From Zarea fungicola (taxonomy: Eukaryota; Ascomycota; Sordariomycetes; Hypocreales; Cordycipitaceae), in the NCBI GenBank assembly GCA_900169235.1, contig FWCC01000652.1, forward strand, positions 1 to 22,939: a stretch of DNA of 22,939 bases. The letters are read 5' to 3'. The position numbers were made by a program, and so were the translations under genes. Below the pieces are notes generated by a model. That model made no database searches. It worked only from the letters and a program-made list of their open reading frames with translations, and was not told where the DNA came from. Numbering within the stretch: position 1 is the first letter of the stretch; the number at the start of each line of letters is the position of its first letter. Shown in pieces: positions 1 to 9,609 of this stretch.

Positions 1-357
1 TGAACTCGAAATTGACCATTGAATGGACCAGTGAGCTCTAGTGTTTCTTGTGTCTCCTTAGTCACGGGGTCATATGGCCAGCTAGGCACAGTGCTGATGT
101 TACGTTTGCCGTCATTCGGGGTTCGGCCGATTGGCATCGACATCATTCCCTCTGCGACAACCAATCAAACCTGCAGTTTATGCCACCGGCACTGCCTTGC
201 CCTGCACAGACCGATTCTAGGCTGCCGCGCCCGTTTGTTGCAAACATGCGTAACTGCCCTATCCACATAAAGCCTGGATTCTGCAGGTCAACGTCCAAGT
301 TCTCACTCATACTCTTTTGTTTCTACATCTACCATTGAAAGGCGGCCTGGCTCTTCA
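1..357. other. Left flank with no supported gene
   Basis: Short overlapping open frames occur here, but none has a recognisable motif, signal peptide or consistent start context. It probably holds the 5' flank of the ORF that starts at 358. Confidence 0.4.
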
Positions 358-1134
358 ATGGCTACTTTACAAAATAGTAGCCCAAAGGCTTGCGCTATCG
401 AAGACTCGACAGCGCCCTGTTACGCTACTTCGTTTGGATTCTTATGCGCCTATACGGTTCGGACTAAAGACAAACACACAGAAGAGACGTTTGACGGACA
501 CTGGAAATTTGCATGTTTTATGATCGAATCCGACCAAGACATCACAAAAGACTATCTTTCGTCTCTTACTGCACTCTTTCCCTCCACAGTCTTCCTTTTC
601 GTGTGCGTTGGTCAAAGCCGGCCAGTGAGTGATTCCAGCAAAGAGTTGCTTGCGTCATTTGCAAACATTGTCCTCATAAATAATGATTGCATGCTATTTG
701 ACAAAATCGAAACGAAATTTGGGTCCGCCACAACGCTTCGTCAAGTAATGAGGCAGGTGCTGTTCGAATACGATCTCCAAGACGACGAGATCACTGCGGA
801 AAGGAAAGCGACGGTCGCGATCGCGGACGGTGTAACGAACCTTCTTAAGGCTAAAAGACTTGGCGAAGCAAGGAAAAAGCAATATCTTCAGGCAATCACA
901 GCGTTCCACGAGTATTTCAGAGAAAATTCTCTGGACAAGCCGTTGTCGAATATTGAAACGATGCGGAAAACCTACCTCTCAAAGCGAGAACCAGCTCGAT
1001 CGACACGAAAGTTATTGGAAACTGCAACATTTACAGAAATCTATCGCGAACTACTCAAAGGTGCCAACGCAAGGTCAACTCTGTTACCTGGTACTGCGGC
1101 ACCACCATCCCGCTCCAAGCAAGCAGTGGCTTAG
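358..1134 (+). CDS. Uncharacterised 258-aa protein
   Basis: An intact 258-codon frame starts at an ATG at 358 and is much longer than its overlapping competitors. I do not recognise the family. The first 80 residues are mixed, with a hydrophobic strand around residues 75-85 (FPSTVFLFVCVG). Residues 120-230 are rich in Lys, Arg and Glu and look helical, including AERKATVAIADGVTNLLKAK and a stretch of repeated Arg and Lys near the C-terminus. There is no signal peptide and no clear membrane segment, so a cytosolic or nuclear protein is likely. The start context is weak (T at -3), so a missed upstream exon is possible. No neighbour suggests a function. It could also be a remnant of a larger gene whose introns I did not resolve. 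Confidence 0.5.
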   Translation: MATLQNSSPKACAIEDSTAPCYATSFGFLCAYTVRTKDKHTEETFDGHWKFACFMIESDQDITKDYLSSLTALFPSTVFLFVCVGQSRPVSDSSKELLASFANIVLINNDCMLFDKIETKFGSATTLRQVMRQVLFEYDLQDDEITAERKATVAIADGVTNLLKAKRLGEARKKQYLQAITAFHEYFRENSLDKPLSNIETMRKTYLSKREPARSTRKLLETATFTEIYRELLKGANARSTLLPGTAAPPSRSKQAVA

Positions 1135-1758
1135 AGGCAGGCGTAGCAGGACCGCAATGACATTGTGACAACGACTGTCATGCAGTTCTCCGCATTCTTT
1201 CAAGGTTCCTGAGGATGAAAATCGTTATTGAACCCAATCCATAATGACAGGCTGAGAACTGCTTGCGTCTTGGTATATGAGGGGCAGTACGGGCCGACAA
1301 GAACCAGAGCCGGTTCATGACAATCTGGGTCAGGTGCGGTGTTTGAACCGGCGCGTCCGGCTATTGCCTTGTAACTTCTCTCCAAACAGAGCAGATCTGA
1401 TATTGATATATATACTGTAACTACTTTTTGCTCCGACTTTGAGATATCTACGTTCAAATCATCCTTGCATTCGCGAGGTGCTAAGCCAACAATGAAGAAA
1501 AATGCCTGTGAGCTCCATGGGTAATAAAGGCAACAAGAGTACTCTATGCAGTGGTTCTCCATTAGAAAACGCATCTCTCAACACAAAAAACTGCTGAATT
1601 GAGCGTAGGAAGTCTCACGTGGGATGTGGCTGCGCTGACGTGCCGTTGCTGTGGGACACATAGTTGGACTCCTCGAAAGACGCCACGTATTTTCGTAGCA
1701 TTCAGTAGTAGCGGATGGTGGCCACCTGGCCTTTGGCTACCGGAGTCTACCATCCTAG
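1135..1758. other. Intergenic, no gene seen
   Basis: About 620 bases lie between the convergent ends of the 358 ORF and the secreted-protein gene. The open frames here have no recognisable domain and their translations look random. I saw no tRNA and no terminal repeat. Confidence 0.4.
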
Positions 1759-2511
1759 CTAGCCTGGAGGCTGTACAGCAATCATGGGATAGCCGAGACG
1801 TACCGTGCAGCCGTCAGCACCAGACCAGCCCCCATTTGCGTAGGGGCAGATGATGCTGCCACCAAGAACCTCCACGTTGAAATCGCGTGTGGCACTAGTT
1901 GTCGACCAATTCGCGAAAAGGGAGATGTATGTGACACCATTGTTGTCTTGGCCAACGCCGGTCAGGAAGGGAGCCCAGTTACTGCGAGCAGTAGCAGAGG
2001 TTGGGCTGGTCGGGCTGGTCCACAGGCAGGCATCCTTGAAGCCAGCCCTCTTGGGGTTGATGCAGTAGTGGGCCGATGTTTTTGATCCCCTCGCGACATA
2101 TTCAGAGTGGCTCACGTTTGTGACGAGGACTGTCTGGCCAGGCGGCACCACGATTGGAATATGCATGTACTCAGAACCGGGGTAATCTGTCCGATATGCA
2201 GACATGGGCTCAGTCAGGTCGTTCTGGATGAAGACACCACCGGGGAATTTGACATCTTCGCCACTGGACTCGTCATCGCTGCTGGCTGCGTTGGCAAACG
2301 TGGCCGTGATGGTCGACCTTGAATGAGGGGAAGGCTGAATGGAGGTGGTGACTTTCGGCGGCAGCAGCAGCTTGGTAGTCGAGGGCGACGGCACCAATGC
2401 GGTGCTAGCAATTGTCGTCGGGGCCGGTGGCGGGTTGGCTCTGGTGCCGATCGGAGCCGCAGTCGCCACGGCAAGCATTACCGCCACGACTGGCCATAGA
2501 AGGGCTGTCAT
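1759..2511 (-). CDS. Putative secreted protein, 250 aa, four cysteines
   Basis: The open frame extends upstream to 2679, but the ATG at 2511 opens a classic signal peptide (MTALLWPVVAVMLAVATAAP), so I place the start there. Residues about 20-80 form a Pro/Ser/Thr-rich low-complexity linker, followed by an acidic patch (SSDDESSGED). The C-terminal 160 residues look like a compact beta-rich domain. It has four cysteines in two close groups (YC..DAC and IIC..DGC), which could form two disulfides, and two N-glycosylation sequons (NVS, NWS). The protein is probably secreted or wall-associated. I do not recognise the family. A role in host or environmental interaction would fit a secreted protein in such a gene-poor stretch, but nothing in the sequence shows it. 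Confidence 0.65.
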   Translation of the reverse strand: MTALLWPVVAVMLAVATAAPIGTRANPPPAPTTIASTALVPSPSTTKLLLPPKVTTSIQPSPHSRSTITATFANAASSDDESSGEDVKFPGGVFIQNDLTEPMSAYRTDYPGSEYMHIPIVVPPGQTVLVTNVSHSEYVARGSKTSAHYCINPKRAGFKDACLWTSPTSPTSATARSNWAPFLTGVGQDNNGVTYISLFANWSTTSATRDFNVEVLGGSIICPYANGGWSGADGCTVRLGYPMIAVQPPG

Positions 2512-4456
2512 GATGAAAATGCCTACCCGGGACAGTTGTGAGCTAATTTTGGGTCGATTCAAGAGCCACAGGGAAAAGTGTCGAGCGGGTGGGAGCGGCA
2601 TTCTCACTTTACAGAGTGTGATAAATAACATCCAATGCTGTGTCGGCGTGCCCAATTTAGCCAATTTCGGCTCAACCACATATCAAGCAAGTTAAAGAAG
2701 CCAGAAATGGGTGAAATCAGGTCCCCATTCTCGCCCTCCAGCCACAGTCCTATTTTCCCCCATTTGTAGCTGTAACTATAAACCTCGTCAATGCAGCGAT
2801 GTTGCCGCCAAACGCCACCCATAGGTGATAGGCCATTACAGAGATATCGCGCGCTCTTTGTCGTCCAAGATCTACCATTCCTTGGCCAAGGCACAACCAT
2901 GTACAGCATGGCACCTTTTGCGGGAACCCGGTGATCGAGTGTAAAAGATTGCGTTTAATATTATTATTAATACGGTAGTGAGTGCAACTTTATATGATTA
3001 ATACTATAAGCGATAAAGAAATAGGATGTGTTGTTCAATTCAGCGAATAGTCTCCAGCAAGGCGCTCTATACATTTTGGAAGGCAGGCTACCCGGCACCG
3101 AATTCACAGTGGCTAGGTCCACACGATACCATTCTACCCATATCATAAAATAGTATTACCTGATAACATTGTATTGCATTATAATGATACAGTAGTCTGC
3201 ATTATAAAATATCATTTCTATTCATGCTCTCGTGATCCACGGCGCAGGCAGCTGTTTAGCAGGAATTGACTCCCTGTTAATCAGCCGAACCGTCGGCTGA
3301 CTGGCCGAATTCGGCCGATGGTGGCCATCAGCCCGTCGCAGAGAATCCACTACGTTGATTGGCCAGCTTATCGTCCCAGTTGCCGAATCGGGTAATCCGA
3401 CGCAGTGCCTTGACTAGCGCACCACGAGTGAGCTAGAAGGCATTACTCGACACTATCCAATCATCTTTTTGGGTTTGTGCATGGATAGCGTGTTGGGGCG
3501 AAAAACAGGCCTTGTCAGAAGGCTCAGAAAAGCCTTCGTAGTTGAAATGCAGCGCCAGCGGCGCCTAGAGGATAGTCGGCAACACCAACAATACAAGTAG
3601 GCCCCTGAGCTGCATCGTGGACGCCTTGTGCTCGGCTGCTCCCTTTGAAGGCCTTGAAACGGATCAACTAGCATTTCTACCACCTGGGTAGGAAGATTCT
3701 GCGGGCGAATTCTTTCCAGTCGCTACAGAGGATGCCGTTGTACCTGGAAAAAGTCATTCACTGAGTTGGTTTGAGGTTGCTCCTATTGTGGTCTTCTAGC
3801 TTCCATTCTAGACGATCTCGCGCTTGGACCTACCGGAATACACTGCATAGCAATGCAAGGCGCTCTGTGTCTTCTCTTCAGGTGTCTTCTCTTCGGGCGG
3901 AATGCTCTCTCTGTGGTTCATGGCCACCGAGCTGCATCGACTTTCAGACATAGGTATAGAATCTGACGTGTTGTGCAGAACAATACGCTTGCCCAATGGC
4001 AGCGTCTCAGGAAGTCGAGTTTGGAATTGATCCGCAGTCTGTGAAAATGAGGCAGGTAGTTTATTCTCGGTGTGCAGCGCTTCCTTTTATATGTCACAGC
4101 CAGCGACCTCTCTTCCACCAACAATCTCGGCGACTCTTTATAAAACTTTGCTACGTTAGAGCACTTCTACGCATCCCATCGTAAAGGTTCGCTGGCATAC
4201 AACAGTTCGTTTTCGCCTGGGCCGTACAAGTAGAAATGCAGCGGCGGCTACCAAGATGAGTGTGCATTACGCGCAAGAATGACGCTGCACGAGGCCAGGC
4301 ATGAGATTATTGTAACGAAAGCGGGCAACAAGCCCGCAGAAATCATGTAATCTCTCATTCTATATCGATAGCAAGCGCTAGAATAGAATACCTTCGTGAT
4401 TGGATGGGCGTTACCCACGTTCGATTTGTCGCGAAGCCAACAAATATCGTACAGAA
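2512..4456. other. Long gene-poor stretch, partly AT-rich
   Basis: Nearly 2 kb with no ORF I can support. The part from about 2941 to 3230 is markedly AT-rich, with repeated ATTATAA/GATA words such as GCATTATAA at about 3176 and 3200. It reads like a decayed element. A palindrome cluster follows at 3281-3329 and is listed separately. The stretch from 3430 to 4456 has only short, motif-free frames. Confidence 0.45.
3281..3329. repeat. Three consecutive palindromes
   Basis: Three dyads follow one another within 49 bases. At 3281-3300 there is a perfect 8-bp stem with a 4-base loop (TCAGCCGA / TCGGCTGA). At 3303-3316 there is a perfect 14-bp palindrome (GGCCGAATTCGGCC). At 3317-3329 there is a 5-bp stem around TGG (GATGG / CCATC). 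They sit next to an AT-rich block. They could be a hairpin end of a decayed transposon or a protein-binding site; the sequence does not decide between these. Confidence 0.55.
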
Positions 4457-5789
4457 TCAAACCAGACCTGTGTCCTGATACCTCTCTGCCCTGTTTGATA
4501 CCTGTGCCGATTTCATATAAGAATTAAGACTCTGTTGACATTTGCGCAGATCACGGCGGAGCTGTCGTAATAGCTGAGCTCGATCCTCTCGGGCGAGAAG
4601 TTCAGCCAGGACTTTCATCCAGCGTAGCTGCGCCTCTCGTAGATACCGACCCGCTCCCCCTTTCCGCGCTTTGATTTCCTTTTCTAGATCCAACAGGATG
4701 CTCTTAATGAGCTTCGACGATGGTGCAAGACCCGCTGCAAGCTCTGATTCCGACGGATAAAACCGCAATTCGGCATTGATGGCGGCTTCGCTTGCCGCAA
4801 TCCTCTCATACGTGACTCCGTCTTGGAGGTCATCGATTTTCTCGCCTTGAATGGAGGAGGATGGCACTTTTATGTCTTTATTGCTGTTAATAAGGTCCAT
4901 CTCGTCGCTTGTTAAACGACGGAGGTAGATTTTCCATAGCGCTCGCCATGAGGACACGTGGAGACGCCCGTATGGCATGTGGTAGCCTCGCATGGCGAAG
5001 AGTTGGGCGACTGTGAGAAAAATGCCACAATTGTGAGAGTCTTCTTGCGTAAGCGGGCGGCAAATCGTGATATCGACTGGGTCTTCGAGTCCGATGTAGC
5101 GGCATATGTTGATCACTTTGTCTCTGTAGATCGCTACACCATGCGCTGAATTGGCCATCGGGTCTAGGATCGTGACTGCCGGTCTATCGTCCCCAAGAGT
5201 AATTTGGGCCAGGACCCAATGTTTCCCGTGAAACATCGGAATCACACATTTGGTGTGATGTTTTTCTGTTTTCAATTCGGCTTTCTGAGTGAGTTGATCG
5301 GGCACCGTCTGGCCGGAGTCCAAAATGAACGCCCACGGAGATGACAAACTGAAATAAGTGGCGAGTGCGTTTATGACTTTTCCATCAATCATTTTGCTAT
5401 CATCCAGGCAGCGTAAAGTCTCCTCACTCAACGGCCAGCAAAAGGAGCCTCCTGCGTTGTCGGGGCCATCCTCGGGAACCACTATCGGCGTGGCAGCGGT
5501 CCCTAGTGTTGCTGATTCTGTTAGGCAATTCTACTTCAGCATGGAGGAAAAGCCCAGACTCACGATTTCGAATTCTAACTCTCTTTGTAGGACGTCTGTC
5601 GGCGTTTTTGACTGTGCTTTTTGGCCGCTTCGTGGCTGATCTCTTTGTGCCCGTCGGGGGCACGGTTTCATTCAGGTCGGTTTTAATACTCAGCTCTGCT
5701 GTCACTTTCCCTAGGCGCGGTTGTGCCGATATCGGTGGAGTGTCTGGAATTTTGTCCCATACAGTGTCTTCGTTGGTCTCCGGTTCCAT
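4457..5789 (-). CDS. Ulp1-type (C48) cysteine protease-domain protein, 423 aa
   Basis: Two exons: 5789..5564 and 5502..4457. The 61-nt intron has donor GTGAGT, a CTAAC branch site and acceptor CACTAG, and joining restores one frame. The ATG at 5789 has A at -3. The N-terminal 80 residues are disordered with a basic nuclear-localisation-like patch (KRPKSTVK...RRPTKRVRIR). Residues about 90-270 resemble the SUMO-protease (Ulp1/SENP) catalytic domain: His170 in HWVLAQ, Asp189 in ILDPM, Gln228 in LTQEDSHN and Cys234 in NCGIF. These match the family's H-D-Q-C order. The C-terminus is a Lys/Arg/Glu-rich likely coiled coil. By family it would cleave SUMO or a similar modifier, probably in the nucleus. 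The residue before the catalytic Cys is Asn instead of the usual Asp. Such stand-alone domains also occur in mobile-element cargo, so the substrate is uncertain. Confidence 0.8.
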
Positions 5790-5885
5790 ATTGTTGGCAT
5801 TGGTAGTACGCGGCAGTAGTAAGCTCTGAGGTCAGGCAGGAAAGGTCTGAGTTGTAGCCAGGCCAGCTGTCGGGGATGAGAGCTC

Positions 5886-5891
5886 TTTATA
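5886..5891 (-). promoter_or_regulatory. TATA box of the Ulp1-like gene
   Basis: TATAAA on the minus strand, about 95 bases upstream of the ATG at 5789. A pyrimidine-rich leader lies between them. This supports the chosen start. Confidence 0.4.
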
Positions 5892-7178
5892 TTTTGCGAG
5901 AGATGGTTCCTTTGCATGTCAATGCTGACGAATACGGTCACCTGCGCAGCCCTCTCGTCTCACACGTAGAATGACCCAACAACGCACTCAGCTTCCTCAC
6001 CAAGTACTCCGTGCTGCTAGCAATTGGTGGCCGCATTCTAGCCAGGCCGAAGGCATCCTGTCTGTCCGCGCTCCAGATGGTTCCTTGTATGCCACATCTG
6101 CCGATTAATGCTTGAGGTTGCTCAGGACAGCGGAGAAGATTCTCACAGTCCACAGGACTCGCTTCTCACCTCGTCAGCGCAACGCCGTGCGCAACACATG
6201 AAGAGTTGCTTTATTGACAGCTGCGATGTGCGAAATTCTCAGAGCTGTTACCGAACTGTGGGCGTCTTGTTCAACGAAACTACAACTCGACCTCGGTTTC
6301 CAACAAACACGTCAAATTCACCGTGTCACCGGCCAGGACCGGCCATGGTGATCTTCCCTTGCCCAGAATCCGACGGTTGATGATTCTGCCTGATGGAATA
6401 CAGACACTGCCATTATCATCCTCGAGTCAGGGACGCAAGGGGCAAAGTACATTAGTCCATCCCTGAGGCTGGAATCCACAGGTGATGTGTCGATGGCAAG
6501 TATATCAACAGTCGGTATATTGTGCCCAAGCCAGCACTTGCCTCAGTAGCACCAGCGCAGAGCCTTAGAAGAGGCATCCAGTGGTAGGCTTTCTTTTGCA
6601 GCTCAAGGCGAAACTGACCAGCCACATCGACATGGGTACTAGCCTGATTGCAAGGTCCATCATGTTGCCTCTTCGCAGGCAAAGGCGATGGGCACAGCGT
6701 TCGCCAAAACTGTCTAGTGCGTTGGTGGAAGAGGCACGGCCAAAGTCATTGCTTTGATGTCTTACCGTCAACAGTCGAGGCTTGCACCAAGGACGCAATA
6801 GCGGGTAGGAGCAGTAGCCACAATGGGCCGTCGTCACCCAACCCGCCCGGCCAGGGTTCGAAAGTTACACGGGGAGAGGAAGTTGACTTGCGCTTCATCA
6901 GCACAAAGGGGTCTGAGGGCTAAGGTAGGCGTGGTGCATCGTCGGGGGGAGGGGATGGGCCAGCGCAGTGCCTGTTATAGCGCAGTATCGGGCCGGCCCA
7001 AGCCGCCCTACGCCCTGACCAGAAGTGACATCTCTTTTAACCCAAATTTCGCAGGTAGAAAGCGCCAATTTTGCGGCGACATACACGGTACCCCTGTTGT
7101 CGAGCTGCGGCAGCCAGCCAGCATAACGTGATGCACATAAAGCGTCGAGTTCACATGGCTCTACCCTAACGTAGTTGG
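5892..7178. other. Intergenic, no gene seen
   Basis: About 1.3 kb upstream of both flanking genes. Several open frames of 70-105 codons overlap on both strands, but none has a recognisable motif or is clearly favoured. A small spliced gene cannot be excluded. Confidence 0.4.
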
Positions 7179-7228
7179 TATAAATGCCACCAACGCCTCC
7201 GCAAGTCGCGCCCCCCACCTCTCTCTTT
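7179..7228 (+). promoter_or_regulatory. TATA box and CT-rich tract of the 7321 gene
   Basis: TATAAA at 7179-7184 is followed by a pyrimidine-rich run at about 7207-7228 (CCCCCCACCTCTCTCTTT), then an A/C/T-rich leader up to the ATG at 7321. This is a common layout for well-expressed genes in filamentous ascomycetes. Confidence 0.45.
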
Positions 7229-7320
7229 AGTGACCATCTATTATTTACTACACCTACCTACATACATTAGACCCATTCAGCCACTGCGACATTTTTCTTA
7301 TCGGCAGCGACGTTTTGAGT

Positions 7321-7821
7321 ATGCCAATGCAGGATGCCCCTGTGTTCTCGGAGTATCTGAAACCGAAGCAGATGCGCCAGGCCATCTTGCGCTCGATAGA
7401 TGGATTAGCAAACCCGCTGCTGTTGCCCGGATGTCGATCTTTCAAAGAGCTACCTGTTTTCTTTGAGCCAGAGGTTGATCCACATCCTGCGAATACAATA
7501 GCCCAGTTTATAAAAGCAGTATGGATAGCTTTGGTGAAGATATCGATCGCCAAAGTGGGCATGTCGCTCACGACAATGCAATGGCGCAACGTGGTGGAGG
7601 CTATGAGGCGAGACGTAGCGCATTGGAGCCAGCAGCAGAAACTGCAAGGAGAGTACGTATTGTGTTTGGATACGCTCGACACGAGGTGGCGAGATCTTCT
7701 GCGTGAGCGTGGTGGAGAACGGAGGGTGAGTGCTCAGGATATGCGACGGTTGGTGCAGAACCTTCCCACAAAAGCAATTAACCCCAGGGGGTTGCTGGAC
7801 GAAGTCAATTTTGACAGGTGA
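7321..7821 (+). CDS. Uncharacterised 166-aa protein
   Basis: The frame is open from 7315, but the first ATG is at 7321, about 140 bases after a TATA box and a CT-rich tract, so I start there. I do not recognise the family. The protein is mostly helical in appearance. Residues 65-90 hold a moderately hydrophobic helix (TIAQFIKAVWIALVKISIAK), probably amphipathic rather than membrane-spanning. Residues 90-145 are rich in Arg, Gln and Trp (MQWRNVVEAMRRDVAHWSQQQ). No signal peptide is present and no cysteine pattern stands out. The promoter layout makes it more credible than the other small ORFs nearby. The adjacent gene on the other strand is a pseudogene, so this one may be a lineage-specific accessory gene. 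Confidence 0.5.
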   Translation: MPMQDAPVFSEYLKPKQMRQAILRSIDGLANPLLLPGCRSFKELPVFFEPEVDPHPANTIAQFIKAVWIALVKISIAKVGMSLTTMQWRNVVEAMRRDVAHWSQQQKLQGEYVLCLDTLDTRWRDLLRERGGERRVSAQDMRRLVQNLPTKAINPRGLLDEVNFDR

Positions 7822-8208
7822 TGGGATGAGGTGGCTTAAAGTACAATTGTCATTGGTTTAGCAAATAGGTTACCAATGGGACGTGGCAACTGCCCATTGA
7901 CTTGCCTGCCAGGCCGCTAGGCAGTTACGCTTGTTCGTCCCTGCCATTCATCAAACATACACCAACCACCACCGGCGCGCACAGCACCCCAGCAAGGCAG
8001 TGGTTTTAGGTCGTGGTCAAAATAAAAGCGCACATCACTTTTTGAAATATGCGGACGACAATCATGAATCTGGCCCATTGTCGGTACTCGTTTCGGCCCA
8101 TCGTAAGCTATTAAGTGACTGCCTAGCACTGTTTGCGGAGCAAAAATACAATGGTTCAGCAATTGCGAGCCACAAACTCGGCTTGTTCGCCAATCTCATC
8201 GCCTTTGA
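7822..8208. other. Convergent intergenic spacer
   Basis: About 390 bases separate the 3' ends of the 166-aa gene and the ankyrin pseudogene. An open frame on the + strand from 7931 overlaps the pseudogene's 3' end and shows no motif. I see nothing else here. Confidence 0.35.
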
Positions 8209-9446
8209 CTACGCAGCGTCTGACAGCATGTTGACCAACTCGACATGACCCCCACACATTGCTACGTGCGCTGCTATCCAGCCATTCCAGTCTTGCTTTT
8301 TGGCTGTAATGCGGCTATGCGACAATAGCATTGTGACTAAGGGCAGGCTCCCATAATACGCAGCCCAGTGGAGGGCCGTCTGCCGTAGCTGTCGGTCGCA
8401 TTGACATCAATCTCCTGCCGCTGCAAAAGACGCCTCACAAAGCGCTCTACCCGCCATGCCTCAATCTGGCCACTACGCTCTACAAGGTGTAAGAGGGTTG
8501 AGCTGTACGCCACTGGCAGCAGAAGCTCGGCTGTCTCATCTTCACCCTCCACCAGAGCGTGCGCGATATGTTTTCTCGCTATACGGCGATCAAACCTCGA
8601 GTTCTTGAGAAGCACGTTTCCAAACGTCCAACCGCCCGGATGACAGACGGCAGCATCAAAAAATGTGCATTCAAATGCAAAGTTGCATATTGCATTGATG
8701 TCCATGCCGGGATGTGATAATAGCAAGATAACCAAGTCGAGATTTCTCACCTAGGCGGCGATGTGCAATGCCGTCTCTTCGCCGGCGGTTTGTCTGTTGA
8801 GTTGAATGTCCTGCTGACGCAGCAGTAGGCGGACGACGTCCTCGTGGTTGCCACAGATGGCCAAAAACAGTGGCGTGCTGCCGTGCCACTCGTTTGGTTC
8901 AGCTGCTTCGTTGGGTCGTATCGCAGTATCAGAAGCTTTGGCCGTAGTAGGCGAGTCTTCGCACACCGTCGCGTTGATGTTGGCGCCGTGCGAGAGAGCG
9001 ATGTTCGCGGTTGCCATGACGCAATTCCTAGCTACCCATAGCAGAGCGTAATTGTCATCCAACGCTCTTCTCTTGTATAAGAACATGTTGAGTAATTTAT
9101 ACAGAAAACAACAGGTGTTTGTAAGGGCATTCAGCACGCGACAAAGCGGCAGAAGCTTCACTATCTCGATAATAATTTCGTTGGGCAATCTCAAAGGTCT
9201 ACCATATTGGTTAACGGAAGGCCCGTGGGTTTCCCTGGGTTTCCTGTCGTGGCGAGTGCATACCGGTACTACTGTAGAAACAGCGATAAAAATAAACTCG
9301 GGACACTCATTTGAAGGTTTGTCGAAGGCCAAGACGCCAATTTTGGATATATCTAGCCGCGAGAAGCCGCCGACCCATACACAGACACTGTGTAGGCAGC
9401 TTGGATTAACACTCCTACTCTGTGGAAATGGCGGACCGAGAGCCAT
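8209..9446 (-). pseudogene. F-box/ankyrin-repeat protein, broken by a stop and a frameshift
   Basis: Read on the minus strand, the product has an F-box-like segment (LRLPNEIIIEIVKLLPLCRV) about 90 residues in, followed by about six ankyrin repeats. Clear repeat cores are TPLFLAICGNHEDVVRLLL, ETALHIAA..NLDLVILLL, TALHWAAYYGSLPLVTMLL and AAHVAMCGGHVELVNML. Two lesions break it. A TAG at 8753-8751 lies inside the third core, where a Gln codon would fit (CAG to TAG). A 1-base loss near 8380-8386, right before TALHWAA, shifts the reading to another frame that stays open to the TAG at 8209-8211. The N-terminal 80 residues do not look like F-box protein sequence, so the true start may lie in a missed exon. 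Intact proteins of this class recruit substrates to SCF ubiquitin ligase. Here the gene looks inactivated; no intron model removes both lesions while keeping the repeats. Confidence 0.75.
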
Positions 9447-9609
9447 GGAAAAGACTGAACTTTCCGTTCCGTTGATGTATTAATGGCCTGTCCCTAGACT
9501 GATTCCAAATCCATCAGACAAATGAACGACCACGAACAGTCTCGCGTTAGGTCGGTCCACCAATTGCCTCTGCACATGCATTGACCACTCATTCTCTAGA
9601 GAGAGCACA

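Noticed and set aside
1200..1574. 124-codon minus-strand frame
   Set aside because: No recognisable domain or promoter; the composition looks random.
6854..6876. GGGTTCGAA as a tRNA T-arm
   Set aside because: No matching acceptor stem, D-arm or anticodon arm could be placed around it.
8748..8760. GTGAGA after the TAG in the ankyrin gene as an intron donor
   Set aside because: The sequence directly after it still encodes the ankyrin core (NLDLVILLL), and the TAG would remain in the exon.
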